A stretch of DNA of 64,000 nt, taken from NCBI RefSeq assembly GCF_036320965.1, contig NC_092240.1, positions 6,922,001-6,986,000 on the forward strand, in the 5' to 3' direction. A program made the translations under genes and the position numbers. This DNA is from Panulirus ornatus (lineage: Eukaryota > Arthropoda > Malacostraca > Decapoda > Palinuridae). Each line of letters starts with the position of its first letter. Position 1 is the stretch's first letter. Positions 34,205-47,200 of this stretch are shown here, piece after piece. The notes below the pieces were generated by a model. The model made no database searches and was not told where the DNA came from. It saw only the letters and a program-made list of their open reading frames with translations.

Positions 34205-34513
34205 AAACAAGGTGCCCTACAATTTAATTTTGAATAATGAAAAGATTTCCCAGCAAGGATATATTGAAGTTTCCAAAGGAGAAAACATCATCATATTGTC
34301 CTAAAAGAACACAAAGCCATTAAGCTATTGTTCTATACTTCTAAGGATCTAAAATGCTACATAATACAAGTGTGGTAATTACTGGTATATTTTCTTCTAA
34401 AACAAAATACAGCAATCTAATACTTTGATCATCCATAATCAACTTGTACACTGTCAAATTTGCGGGAAGAAAGATTCAGCCGTAGTCTTGGATTTATGAC
34501 TTTGGATTTAATT

Positions 34514-34514
34514 C

Positions 34515-34539
<25 letters not shown>
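34514..34539. repeat. (CA)n microsatellite
   Basis: About 13 CA units followed by an imperfect stretch. Confidence 0.93.
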
Positions 34540-34546
<7 letters not shown>

Positions 34547-35529
34547 AGACACTGCTTGATTAGCTATACTCACAACAAGTAACATCAATAAGTTTAAGAA
34601 CTATTAGCAAGAACTAACAAGAGATTTTCAATTAAACACGAAGAGCATAATAGTGAGAGATAAAATCAAATGAATATCAACTCTAAATAAAAATTTTAAG
34701 GATACAGCTAATACTGCCATGTGCTGTGCATATGGTCCCTATTTTTTTCAATTAACATGGTATGAAAGGATGAAAAGTTATATGTAGCAGGATTGTGAGA
34801 TATATATTCATTTACATGATAGACTGTGATACATTTTAACTAAGTTGACTAGATCCTATGAATTCTTTATGTATTAAGATTCCATGCAGAACAGAAAAGG
34901 TTTAATTTAGGAGGGAGAAGTCATTAAAGCTCATTGGACAGAGCATTTTGAAGATCATTTCAACCAATTCTGCTGTTGACAATGGTGTTTTAACCAAATC
35001 TCACAATGTCTGACAAGAAATGAGCTCAGAACTCCACCTGCCCTTGACAAGGTGATGAGAGCTATCAGGTAGATGAAGAACAAGAAACATGGAGATGGTA
35101 AAACCCTACCAAAATTCCACACTGGAAAGATGAGCCAGTATCATAGCTTAATTCCTCATCTCAAAGATCTAGAAAAATGAGGAAATCACAGAGATGACAT
35201 TTTTGTAAAAATCTAGAAAGAACAAAACTTATTTTGAAAGTTAAAATTGCCCTATTAGGTCTACCATAAGAAATATCAATGTGAAAATACTCCTGAATGG
35301 TTTTCTTTTCCTTGTTAAAGAGCTCCTCCTGAAATCTTGGTGTCAGTTCAGACCATTTACAGGTACTATGAACATAATCATTGCATCTGCTCACTAACCA
35401 CAGAAGAAATGCTGGGAACAACACCAATCCCTCAACATTGCCTTTTTGAATTCAAAAAGGCTTTCAACTTTGTTAATGGAAGATCATCACTGGATCTTCT
35501 GAAGCAGAGATCTTTCTTTCATACTTGAT

Positions 35530-36165
35530 CATCATTTCCTGTGTTAGTGAGATAGTGCTAGGAACAGATGAAGAAAGGCCACATCCACTCACTTCTATTC
35601 TCTACCAGTCACATGTAAAGCACTGAAACCACAGCTCCCAATCCATAAACAGAACCCACTAACCTTTCCACGGTTTATTTCAGATGCTTCACATGCCCTG
35701 GTACAGTTCATTGACACACTGACCCCAGTATACCACACTGTTCCAATTCACTACCCCAAGCATGCCTTTCACCCCCCTGCATGTTCAGGCCCTAATCACT
35801 CAAAATCTTTTTCACTCCATCCCTCCATCTCCAGTCTGGTCTCCCTGTTCTCCCTTCTCCCTCCACCTCTGATGCATTTATCCTCTTTGACAACTGTTCC
35901 ATACTCATTCTCTCCATATGTCCAAACCATTTCAGCATACCCTCTTCAGCTCTCTCAACCACACTCTTTTTATTACCACACATCTCTCTTCCCCTTTCTT
36001 CACTAACTTAATCAAACCACCTCACACCACATATTGTTCTCAGACATTTAATTTCCAATACATCCATTCTCCTCTGAATAGCCTTATCTCCATGCCTTGC
36101 AACTATATAATATTGTTGGGACTACAATCCTTCAAAAACACCCATTTTTGCCCTCCCAGAAGGGC
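35530..36165 (-). mobile_element. LINE family 1 copy nested in family 2
   Basis: Plus-strand reading starts with the tail ATTTCCTGTGTTAGTGAGAT and ends in the AAGGGCAAAAATG...GGTATG region; minus-strand frames include MCGNKKSVVERAEEGMLKWF and KRINASEVEGEGRTGRPDWR. It is diverged, so it is an older insertion, but younger than its host. Confidence 0.75.
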
Positions 36166-37150
36166 AAAAATGAAACAGAGATCTACAATGAAATTTACTC
36201 TCACCCCTGTGTACTTTATGATGACATGCAAATGATGGTTCTCACTATTCATCAAGGATCCCTTCAAGGTCAAGGCAGGTGTCAGGCCCCAATTCTCTTA
36301 TCAACCTTCCTTGTTGTCGTGCTATACTGATAAATTTCTAAGCCTGCTGTGTAGAAGGTGAGCTGTTTAACATCAGCCATCTTTGACCTAGAGCCAAATT
36401 CATCTTGACTACAGTAAATGAGCTCCAGTGTACTGATGATGCTAAGGTAAATGTTAAGTCAGGCATGTATCTTCAGGAAACTGTTGTTATTTTCATGTGG
36501 CATGTGACATAACTGGACTTAAAATTAACATCTAGAGGACATTTCCTCCATCACCAGGCTCTTAATCAGGCAGCCCTAGTCTCGGTAATCCAAAACCATG
36601 GTGAGATTCAGGAGAATACTGAACATTTCCCAAATCTTGGAAGTCATCTGTCAGAGAAGCTTGAAATTGATAGAGAAATCAAGTATTGCTTTAAATGTGC
36701 AACAACATCTTTGGTCAACTGAGGAAGCAGGTACTTAAAGATTGCCACAAAAGCTGCAAAACTAAGCTCCTGGTTTATCAAACATTCATGATTCTCACCC
36801 TTCTGTATGGGGCTAAAATAAGGTCAATGTATAAGAGGAACTGCAAAGCTCTGGAGAATTTCCATCACTGCTTTTTCATAAATGATCCTTTACATACAGT
36901 GGAAAGACATATTACCAGCATTAGTGATCTCATACAAACATCAAGGTAATGATCCTCTGCCTTCAGCTTTATTAAGCTGGCTATTTGTTAAGATGCCTGA
37001 CAGTTGATACATCAAGCAAGTTGTCCAATTCCAACTCAGTCAAGGTAAGTGAGTGAGAAGGGGAGAGAAAGTATTTGAAGGACATCCTCCAAGCCAACAT
37101 GATGTGCACCATGGACAGTAACTCAAAGGAGACTTGTCTAGGACTGGCCT

Positions 37151-37395
37151 AGATGAAGGAAGAGCCTGTGGTAGGGATGTCAGAGTTTTGAAAGCTAAAG
37201 ATGACAACATATAAGAACAGCAGAAAGAACATGCCAAGATGAAAGAATAGCCTGTGACAAGGACCTCAGAACTTTGAAAGCCAAAGATGACAACATAAAA
37301 GAGCAACAGAAAGAGCATGCCTAAATGAAGGAAATGTCTATGAAGAGGACCTAAGAACTTGAAAGATGACACCATATTAGAATAACAGTAAGATT
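37151..37395. repeat. Tandem repeat, unit about 86 bp, nearly three copies
   Basis: Units begin at about 37151, 37238 and 37324 with AGATGAA(G/A)GAA and share TTTGAAAGC(T/C)AAAGATGACA. Confidence 0.8.
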
Positions 37396-37848
37396 ATGCT
37401 GTGGTCCAAATCAACAAACCAGAGCCATACATCCGTCCTGGAGACACATGCCTGAACAACTACAAAAGATTATAAGGTCCCAGGACTGGCATTACATGCC
37501 ACCTATGGCCACACAAATTCTCCCAAAGCAACAATCATTCTTCACTCTGAGTGACTGCTGATGATTAAAGTCAAAGGAATGAAGAAATTCAAAGAGCACC
37601 CTTAGAAATATGAAACTCATCAAGCTAACATAATACCTGGCACTATGACATTTGGTCAATAATTAGTAAAAATTTCCTTTAAACTTAGAATCAAACAGAT
37701 ATGAATTAAAGAATTCTTGAGTTGTCTTCATTAAACTTGCTCACCAGATCCAAAACCACACAGAAAGTAATCTGCAATTTTCTCTTATTCACACAAATCA
37801 AACACAGCATCAGAGTTAAAAGTAAAGATCTCTGAACTGGAGATTTAA

Positions 37849-38577
37849 CCCTTTTGCTGCAAAGGTCAATTATTGTCAGAATAAAAATACTGGTTAAAAG
37901 TGTGGAGTTCACCTGTGGTCCATGTCCATCAAAGAATGCTTTACAAATTCTACATTGCAAGGTTGAATCACTTTCCCCTGTTTTAAAACAAGCTCTTATG
38001 TGCTGTCACCTAAGATGAACAGCAGTAGCCATGAAAATAAAACATCAACTGATACTCAATGCTATCCATGCCACTCCTGCCAACAGAACAACTTACATTT
38101 TATCTTTATTTTCAGCCCCAATTGTACCAAAGAGTAGTCTTTATTTATATTTCTTATCATACTGATATTGTTTTCTCAAAAGCAGCATGATTCAACTATT
38201 TCATTTCTTATTCCACACAACATTTTTTTTGTATTGTAAAAGGATATCACTTACACTCTAAACTGATATCATACTTTATCTATAATATAAGACTTATGTT
38301 TCTGGAATGTTTTTAACCTCTTGTTGAAGTAACTTGGCCACTTATAAGAAATCTTTGAGGATTCATTTTCTATACATTTTCACAATTTTCTCATAAGAAG
38401 TCATCAGTCTTACTATTCAAACTATTTACAAGTGATTCTAATGCCAGATATGGAAACTTTATGGTCTTTTCATACTGGAAAAGTAGTAAAAGGGCTCAAA
38501 ATAATGAACTTATTTTTTCATGGAAAACTGACTCCAACAGGGAACATCCCATAAAGTCTTATTATGCATCAAAAGGG
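37849..38577. mobile_element. piggyBac-like MITE flanked by TTAA
   Basis: Left end CCCTTTTGCTGCAAA follows TTAA at 37845-37848. Right end in reverse reads CCCTTTTGATGCATA and precedes TTAA at 38578-38581. Thirteen of 15 terminal bases match. TTAA targets and CCCTTTG-type ends are diagnostic of piggyBac elements. It has no transposase frame. Confidence 0.8.
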
Positions 38578-38660
38578 TTAAAGCACTCAGTATCATATCC
38601 TGAGTTAATTACCTGAAGGCATTATTGGAAATTGCTTGTGGTTATTCCAGGAGTGAAAAA

Positions 38661-38800
38661 TCACCTTCAGCAAGGTTGTATCACTGGAGTAAAATTTTGT
38701 TAAAGAATTTCTCACCCCAAAGGAGTCCATCCTTTCCTTGCTAATGTTAATAGCACTGCTTTGGAACTGCAGGAACCCCTGGAGAATGGACCCTTTGGGT
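38661..38800 (+). repeat. Dispersed 130-bp repeat, copy 1
   Basis: Contains TCAGCAAGGTTGTATCACTG, TTGTTAAAGAATTTCTCACC, CCTTTCCTTGCTAATGTTAA and GAACTGCAGGAACCCCTGG. It is homologous to 60376-60507, and in reverse to 44949-45210 and 59021-59330. Confidence 0.7.
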
Positions 38801-41800
38801 TAATATGTAAAAGAAAAAAAAAAATTATCTAAACGAGGGAAAATGTCAATCCTCTACCAATATCATCAAATGCTGGTATGACCACAAAAAAAAATTTTCA
38901 ATGCTTAACAACTGAGCATGAGATTGTACCCCTAAGTCCTGCTCATGCCTACAATAGTTCACCAAGCTGAAATTGGGTACCAGGTCAATATGAATGGGGA
39001 ATTAAGGGTGGTCAGACTTGATACCAGTTACATCACTCTTGTGTATCATTGACTATAAAACTAATGTGCTACAAAAATCTATCCTCAAGGCAGACAATTA
39101 CAGGAATGGTAACTGATACCATGTTCAGAGATACTAATACCATTAGAAGGTATAGCTGAGAATCAGTATTCAATTTTGTATGTGCCAAAGACATGGAACC
39201 GAGAGGAGCTCAGATGAGATAAACCTGTCTCAGCAAGGTTGGAGTCTAGGTCAAAAGCTTCTAACATTGACCTCTGAACAGATTTCATAATGTACAGAAA
39301 CTACATCATGATACTTTTAAAGCTTCTCTGCAACATCTGGCCCATCATCCAAGTATGCATCAATGTGAACCTTTAACCTCTTCCCAACAAAGAAGAGTTG
39401 ACTGGTATTTTGACTACTGAATTGTGAAAGAACCATGGATTTAAATCTTAGCTCTAAAGGACCACAAACTTACTTTAAAAGACATCATAACATTCATATC
39501 AAAGACCTACTGGGTAACAATTCCCGGAATTCAGGGTTTCTTGAGCTGGATGGCATAGTGTGACTTGCTAATGGCTTACTATCTGTTGCTTTGATGAGAT
39601 GCTAGTTTACACAATAATTACAAATATATTTAGGCAACCAAAACATATTCAAACTTATAGTATTTACACATATATCTAAATCTCATTAAAGAGAAGAATA
39701 AACTAATATACTAACTAATAGTGACATAAATCATTGCTTACAACCACAGCATTTCCTCAACTGCAATGCTACAGTTATGGTATCTTCCTGTATTAGAGAA
39801 ATGCTACGAATCTAACTGTCCTAATGGACTGGAACATATAAGAGTATTGCAGTGCTAGAGTTATCTTACTTCATTAGCAAAATTCTAAGAACCTGACATT
39901 CCTAATGGAGTGTAACATATACAGAGTATTTGTTTAAGGATGAAAGACATATACATGTGAAGGAACAATTAACTTCCCGATGAGTATAAACTCTTGGGGG
40001 AAAATTCTTGAAACATGAAAAAATTCCTCTTAAATGATGCTTTTGCTTAAATGATACTGGACAAAATGCTATGAGACCTTTTTAATTCCACTCATCTTCT
40101 GTAAATAACCTAGACAAAAGGAATTAATTTCCAGGAAAGCACAAAAATCATGGAATATACTGGCTATTCAACAAGTTAGCCCCTCCCTTTGAAGACAGTA
40201 GATGAAGGGATTTAGTTACTCACAAAAGCATTAGCAAAGAAATGAAGGTTTATCCTTTCTCCCCATGAAAGTGCTTTTCTTTGGTTACTTTTAATCTAAA
40301 GCATTATCTTTACCAATTTTTCCAACTTGTTCTTATTTCTTGTTTTTCTCTCCTTTTACCAATCTATCTTTTTCCTGCTTCTAAGCTGTACTTTTTCCTC
40401 TTCCTTGTGAAGGCTTGTTAAAGCATCTCTCATACTTTCCAAATATTTCTGTTTTATATTACATACAAGTTATACCTACTTCAGCTGTCAAGACAGCCAA
40501 ACCAATATGCAAAATTCTTCGGAAAGTGTTTAGAGCTTTGCTATTGGATCTTTTATTAGAGTTTAAAGGGTGGCAGTTGTTATCACCAAAGTGTTCTGAA
40601 AAGACTATATAGGTACCATTTTACTTAAAGACTGATGGCATATATGATACAAATGCTTCATATGTACAAGTTCTTCTTGACTCATTGGAGAACAATCTTC
40701 TTTCTCAAATTAGCAGAGCAGGATAACAAGCTCATCTGCTGGATTAAATCTCTTGTAACTGTCATGATACAAATTCACCATCTAAGGGTCTATTTTTACT
40801 GTTCTTCACCTTTCCATATCCAATGTGCCTCGACTGACAAATCAAAGTGAGAGGCTTGTTACCAGCAGTTAGATTACTACCTGGAGTGCTGGGGTTAACT
40901 CTTTGTTTGTTAAGCAAATGTTAAATGGTGTGGCATTTACGTCATAAATGGCAGGCCCTCGGACATCAAGTGTAGCAGAAGTGAGACAGCTCTGTTAGGT
41001 GACTTTCAAAACATATCAAAAGCACACAAAAGTTTCCATGAAATACATTAAAAGCACACAAAAGTTTCCATGGGTCAGTGTCTGTTTAGAGAATCTTGAC
41101 ATGGGACAGCTAGTCCAAAATTCAGCCATTCTGGAATGTTCATATATCTACCTACAATGGAATGTCAATTACAGAAGCAAAATTGGCAGAGTTTGTAACA
41201 TAACACTTCTTTTCAATTCTCAAAAATATATCAGAACTAGCATGTACAGTAGTACAAAAAGATGTTATGCACTTAAAAAATGGTAAGATTGGTCTGAATC
41301 AAAGAATTTGAATCAACTATTGGAAAGCTTCGGATTTCTTCCAGTACAATTTTGTAAATATGGTTGTATCAAAGCCTTCACTGGTCAATATTTCATGTCC
41401 ATTATGTAGTTATCCAATTCAAATAACTTCCAATAAAACCAAACAAGAGGAATTCATGCAAAACATAAATAAATGTTTATGCATTCATCAGTCTATATCA
41501 AATTTGCTGCTATTCATATTTTGAGTAGGAAATCCCAGGCTGTCTTTCTGAAATACCACTACTAATAGAAAGTCCTCTGTAATAGCATTAATGATTGGCA
41601 GTGATAATCTGTAAATCTAATTGTTGATTAAATTGCCCCAAGCAAAACTGTTTTGATGTACATGCTATCCATCACTTTGGGGTTAGGTAAATGAACAAGT
41701 AACAGAAATTATATAGAAATAGACATAATTCCATTAAAATATATAACCTTAAGATATGCTGTACACTTAAGTTTATAAAAAGTAAGTCTGTTGGTTTATA

Positions 41801-44189
41801 AGTAAAACCCTCACTTCATTCAGCAATATTAGTCAATCATACTTCTACTGTATTTGAATTTCCAGGCTAAAGGTTTCTTAAATATAATGTCATTTCATCT
41901 TAAAATATAATAATGTAAGGCTCTGAGTTATGTTAAAGACCAGTAGTGAAATACTGGTACCTTATGCAAACATAGTCACTTTGTTTTCAATTAAGAAATA
42001 AAAGGTTAGGTATTCTTATGGTTTCTACTTAAGATAAATCTCTATCAGAGATAAGAATCAGGAATACCATTGTACACAGTATTTCATATCCATATTCTGA
42101 GAAAAACATGAATTTATGAAATACTGTTACACCAATAGATACATGTATGTTAGAATATAGCCAACAACTCAAAACCTTGCATTTACTGGATTATAGGAAT
42201 GGCAATGTATATACCAAGGTTTGCTTTCAATAAAAGGGTCAAGTGAATTCTGTTACATAAGAAATATTATCAGAACAGTCTTATATTAACCATCTTGATG
42301 ACAGTTAAAGAAATGAGCAACTAAATTGTGTCCATTTATGACATGAAATGACAATCACTGTTATGAAGCTGAAAAACTAATTACCATTTAGCCAAGATAT
42401 CTGTAAACTAGAAATACCCTAACTACACAAAGAAGCCTGTTTTAAATCACATAAAGCATTCTTCCTTAACCTAAAAGAATTACAAATCAATGGTTCCTAC
42501 TGTTGATCTTATGTTTACGACAACGTTTTATAGGATTCTACAAACTGACATATTACAATACATGACAGTCAATGGAAAGCAATTCACAATCATCATCACG
42601 CAACTGAAATCCGCATTCACTGTTATTTGGAAACATCAATAATGAAACGTTTCCTTCATAACTCTCAGGAAAAATTAACTTGCAATCCCTTATGAGTTTG
42701 CCTATTATCAGTAATGAAAATATAATGAGTGTATGAAAGTTATCATACTGCATCTGAAACAGCAAAAAATATGAATAATGTATGCTCTGGTTACCGGGCT
42801 GAGATTTATCATAGATCACGGAATCTAAATCAAATAATTTTGTTTTGTACATCACATGTGTATCTGATATATAATTACCTCAAATTAGTCATTAATATAT
42901 GTAGACTCTTATTTTCAAAATCATTAGACTTTGCTCTTTAATTATGGGATACGATTCAACAAAATGCATAATCTTTTAATCTATTCATACCTACGCATCG
43001 TACATCACTAAGCGGGATTTAAGTCTTTGATATAATCAATCATATTTAAATCATATGTAACAGGAATGTGTATTTGGTAGCAAAAGCACTGTAAGAGTGC
43101 AAACTGTATGTGTAATAGTACATCTAATAGTAAAATTTTCAGCAATATGAAGAAAAGAGTAATGTAAAACTCTAAAACACATGACCTTAGAATTAAAAAG
43201 GCCTTAAATGTGTGCTCAACTACATCCATGAATGCAACTGGTTTGATCTGTTCACCATTCCCCATCAGAAACCCTGAGGTATAGGGTTCCTCCAGTTTCA
43301 AGTGAGCACTATGACTATGATACCTTAAAAATACTATGCTATAGGTTTATAAGCATATTTGTGCTTTGTATTTATACAAATGACATATTAGCAATACAGA
43401 AGAATAAGTTAAATCTATAACATATTCCAACATCTTATAAATGTAAAAGTGTACGGCAATATCACAAGTGTTTCTACAATATTCATAAAACTTTAAAATA
43501 TACTAAATTTCAAATGTATATCACAACTATACTCTGATTATATTAATAGTTCATGCAACCTCCAATTTTCATTGCTTTGTAAGTCTAGGTTCTCCAAATC
43601 ATCCTCACAGAGACCCATCATAATGAGACTACAGTTGTACTGTTTGTAAAACATATGATTTCTAAACATATGAAATAAATAAAAATACTCCATGAGTATA
43701 CAAAATTGTATAGTATTAATGATCACATTCCCAGAATATGATTAATAAGTGAATTAACTAATCAGTACCTTGTATATGAAGAGGTAGTATACAATTCTGA
43801 GTCCAGTTAAAAATACAAGGAAAAATGTTTAAGGGAATATCAGGCATTAAATAATTCACAGCGCAGAAATATTGATATCACAGAAAATCAAATACTCTTC
43901 TGCCTCCAGCAATTTCAAACTGGTTACTCATATCAAATCATGTGACTCATCTGTTGTCAAACTAGAGAAAATAATCAATTAAACATCACCATGAAATATA
44001 ATCAACCTTCATGAGGGGAGGTCTACTGAATCTCATAAATTGAAACTAAATATAAGTTTCTAATCAACCCCTAAGGAAGACTTGAAAGCTGGAGCTGGCA
44101 TGTGTGAGCACATATCCATGGTTGGGTATATGCTATGTAAGTACTGTCCTGCATGTAAGTTCCATTACTCCTCAATCACATATACAAAC
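38801..44189. other. Intergenic sequence and GRTP1 3' flank
   Basis: No coding exon supported. A short direct duplication AAAAGCACACAAAAGTTTCC lies at about 41018-41070. The part just below 44190 should hold the GRTP1 3' untranslated region; I could not fix a polyadenylation site. Confidence 0.5.
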
Positions 44190-44285
44190 TTACTTTTTCA
44201 TTTCAGCCAGTACCTCTGCTTTACATTCTAGGCGTAACTTTGTTAATCGAGCTCTCGGAAAGGATCCAGACACCTTGAATACATT
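44190..44285 (-). CDS. GRTP1: GRTP1 exon 7 (C-terminus, stop)
   Basis: Acceptor gattttcag. Encodes NVFKVSGSFPRARLTKLRLE and CKAEVLAEMKK, then TAA at 44192-44190. The S-G-S-x…I/LTKLRxxC pattern matches the family's C-terminus. Confidence 0.92.
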   Translation of the reverse strand, partial: NVFKVSGSFPRARLTKLRLECKAEVLAEMKK

Positions 44286-47200
44286 CTGAAAATCAAAAAG
44301 GGAACATTTTCTATGAGATAATGAATGCTCTCATACTTTTCAAATTAAATAAATTTACTGAAAAATCAAGAGTAGGAGGTATTTTTATCAGTTTCTAAAA
44401 TCAATGATAATCATTCAGAATATGCAGAGCCCCATCACATTAGTACAGCTATGAAATGACTAAACTGTAGGACAACTACTTCATGACATACCTTATATGT
44501 GGAGATCTCTGGATATAAAATCTCAATAATTCAAGGGCAAGCAAAGTGATTTTGTTTAAAAGAAAAAACAATGTAGAACATTCAGTAACAAAGACTAACA
44601 TAATCACTAAACACTTCCCTTATTGACGAATTCAGATATTAACCGCTAAACACTACTGACTTTATCTGCTAATCCTCACATACTGGGCATAATCATATGA
44701 CAATTCTGTTGCAGGTGGCAGGAATCATCACATGCGAGTTAAATTTTCCATGATTATTTTGAACTACCCACCAATATTTTAACATTTGTATGGTCACCAA
44801 GTGTCTCTTGGTCACCATCAGTGCTTATTACAGAGACTACCACTTTCTGGGAGTAATTCCGCATTGCTACTGTTATACAAATCCAGGACCCACAGCACAA
44901 AGGTAGCACAAAGGGAGGTCCTGGGGCTATTACTCCAAGACTGACCATCCAGGGGCTCCTGCAACTCAAAGTTGCAGGAACAAGATGGAGTCCTTTGAAG
45001 TGAGAAGTTCTTTGATGAGACTGTACTCTCATCAACTGACAATGATCCAGGCTTGCCAAAGGTGACATTTCACTTGCATTGTAACTTCAAAGGCTGCATA
45101 ACACTCAACTGCAAGGACAGGATGGACTCCTTTGGAGAGAGAAGTTCTGTGATGGGACTACTTTCTTTGAATGCCAAAGATACAGCCTTGTCAAAGGTGA
45201 CACTTCCCTCGCATTATAACCTCAAGTAGGCGGAGTCCAGCAATAAAACTGTAAATATGTATGAACATATACATGTGTATATATAAACTGTAACCAAAAA
45301 TAAAGAAGTTATGTTAGCCCATTTATTTCTAATTATCTTTATTCTTTCATACATGCTCGCCATTTTCCATGTGAGTGAGGTAGTGTCAAGAACAGATGAC
45401 TGAGCCTTAGAGGGAAATTTCCTCACTTGGCTCCTTGCTCTGTTCCTTCTTTCACAAAGTAATGTGGGAAGGGAGGATTTCCATCCATCTGCTCACCCCC
45501 TCATAGTTGCCTTTTATGATATGCAGGGAATATATGGGCAGTATTCTTTCAACCCCTTTATACCACATCATTAGAATTCACAATATCCCATGCCTGCCTT
45601 TCAAGCTCCTGCATGTTCAGGACCCAACTACTTATAATCTTTTTCACTCCAATTTGGTCTCTCCAATCTCTTTGTTCCCTCCACTTCTGTCAACCTTTCC
45701 TCACTCATTCTCTCCATAAGTCCTAACCATTTCAGCATACCCTCTTTAGCTCTCTCAACCACACACCTTTTATAATCACACCTTTCTTTTACCTTCTCAT
45801 TACTTGATCAAACCACCTCACAACACATATTGTCCTCAAACATTTCATTTCCAGCACATCCATCCTCCTTCACAAAGCCTTATCTGTAGCCCGTGCCTCC
45901 CATCCATATTGCATTATCGGAACTACTATACCTTCAAACATACCCATTTTTGCCTTCCCAGATACTGTTTTCACTCTCCACACAGAGCTCAAAATCCTTA
46001 CTAACCAATCAACAGAATATAGATATATACCTATGTACATATCAGACACAGATTTATACATAAACGAAAAATGACATATTTTACCTCAATGAATGTGTGA
46101 CAGTCAATAGTATTTGCATCACTGGTTATAGCTTTGAAACATTCAATGATGTCTCCAAAGTCTTGACTCATCAGGATCTTTTCTTGGTTGGACAACACCA
46201 AGGTTATCGCTACACGCATTAGGACCTTATTACCCTCATAAAATATGCAGTCCCAAATCCTCAACACTGTCTATGGGAGAGAAACAATGCACTATATTAG
46301 TTTTTCCAATTACTGTTAAGTTTTCTAAAGTAAAAAATACATGTTAATTTTCAATACGTCTTAATCTGACACTATGAAAAGAAATTAGCATATGCATGTA
46401 GTGAGTTCTATCTCAGATAACAATCACTCTTTATTTATTATGTAAGCAAATTTCCAGCAATGTAGGATGTAAAGTAGCTTCCTAAAACATTCAGGTTACA
46501 ATAGCATTCACTATTATGATTATGATAACTTAAAAGAGATGTTAAGATGAAATAAAACCTACTTGTTCAAATGCATAATTTTTTGAAATGGAATATATGT
46601 AAAAGGAAGCATAAAAAGTCTCTATAGCTTAAGTTGATTAATCAGAAAAGTAACCTGGTCTCTTACCTGCATCTACACCAATATCAGTTCATAAATAAAA
46701 TGTACTTGGTATGAAATATTGCCCACAGTCATAGAAATCTTCAGGTTTATTACAAGATTTACTATACAGGGTCTCTTCCCTCTGAATCATGGTTGCCTCT
46801 CATTCTGATATTTTCTTACTTGGAAACAGTCAACCATTTGCTTCCTGATTATTTTCTCCAAAATCTTACTGTCCATACCTGACGGAGATAATGATCTGAA
46901 GTTCAGTGTATTTCTCAAATCTGTCTTAAAACAGGCATAGCTTCCTCTTTTCCACTCCCTCGGCACTCATCCTTCCAATTACTTTGTTTAATATTTCAGG
47001 TGGCTTTTTAAGTGCTTCTCCACATTCCTTGAGCACACATGAAGAGACTTGACCTAATGTATTTGACTTATATGGATCAAGGCTCTTCAATAGCTTATTT
47101 CTAAGGAATTACCCCCTGGTAAAGTATGAAGGCAATGTTTTGCACTTGTGGGGCCCAACCTCTTGAACTATCTCTATCATGAAGTACTAAGTCTTTCACA

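Larger units (their letters stand above)
34890..37570 (+). mobile_element. LINE family 2 remnant, interrupted
   Basis: Decayed plus-strand reverse transcriptase of a second type. Recognisable are the pre-RT region at 34900-35170 (I-x-x-W-x-E-H-F-E-x-x-F-N; DKVMRAIR-x-MKNKKxGDG), motif A at 35440-35500 (FEFKKAFNFVNGRSSL), the YDDMQ…Q-x-R-C-Q-A-P motif B area at 36220-36300, and the C-terminal IFGQLRKQVLKD...LLVYQTFMILTLLYGA at 36695-36830. Many stops and frameshifts mean it is long dead. A family 1 LINE lies inside it. Confidence 0.6.
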
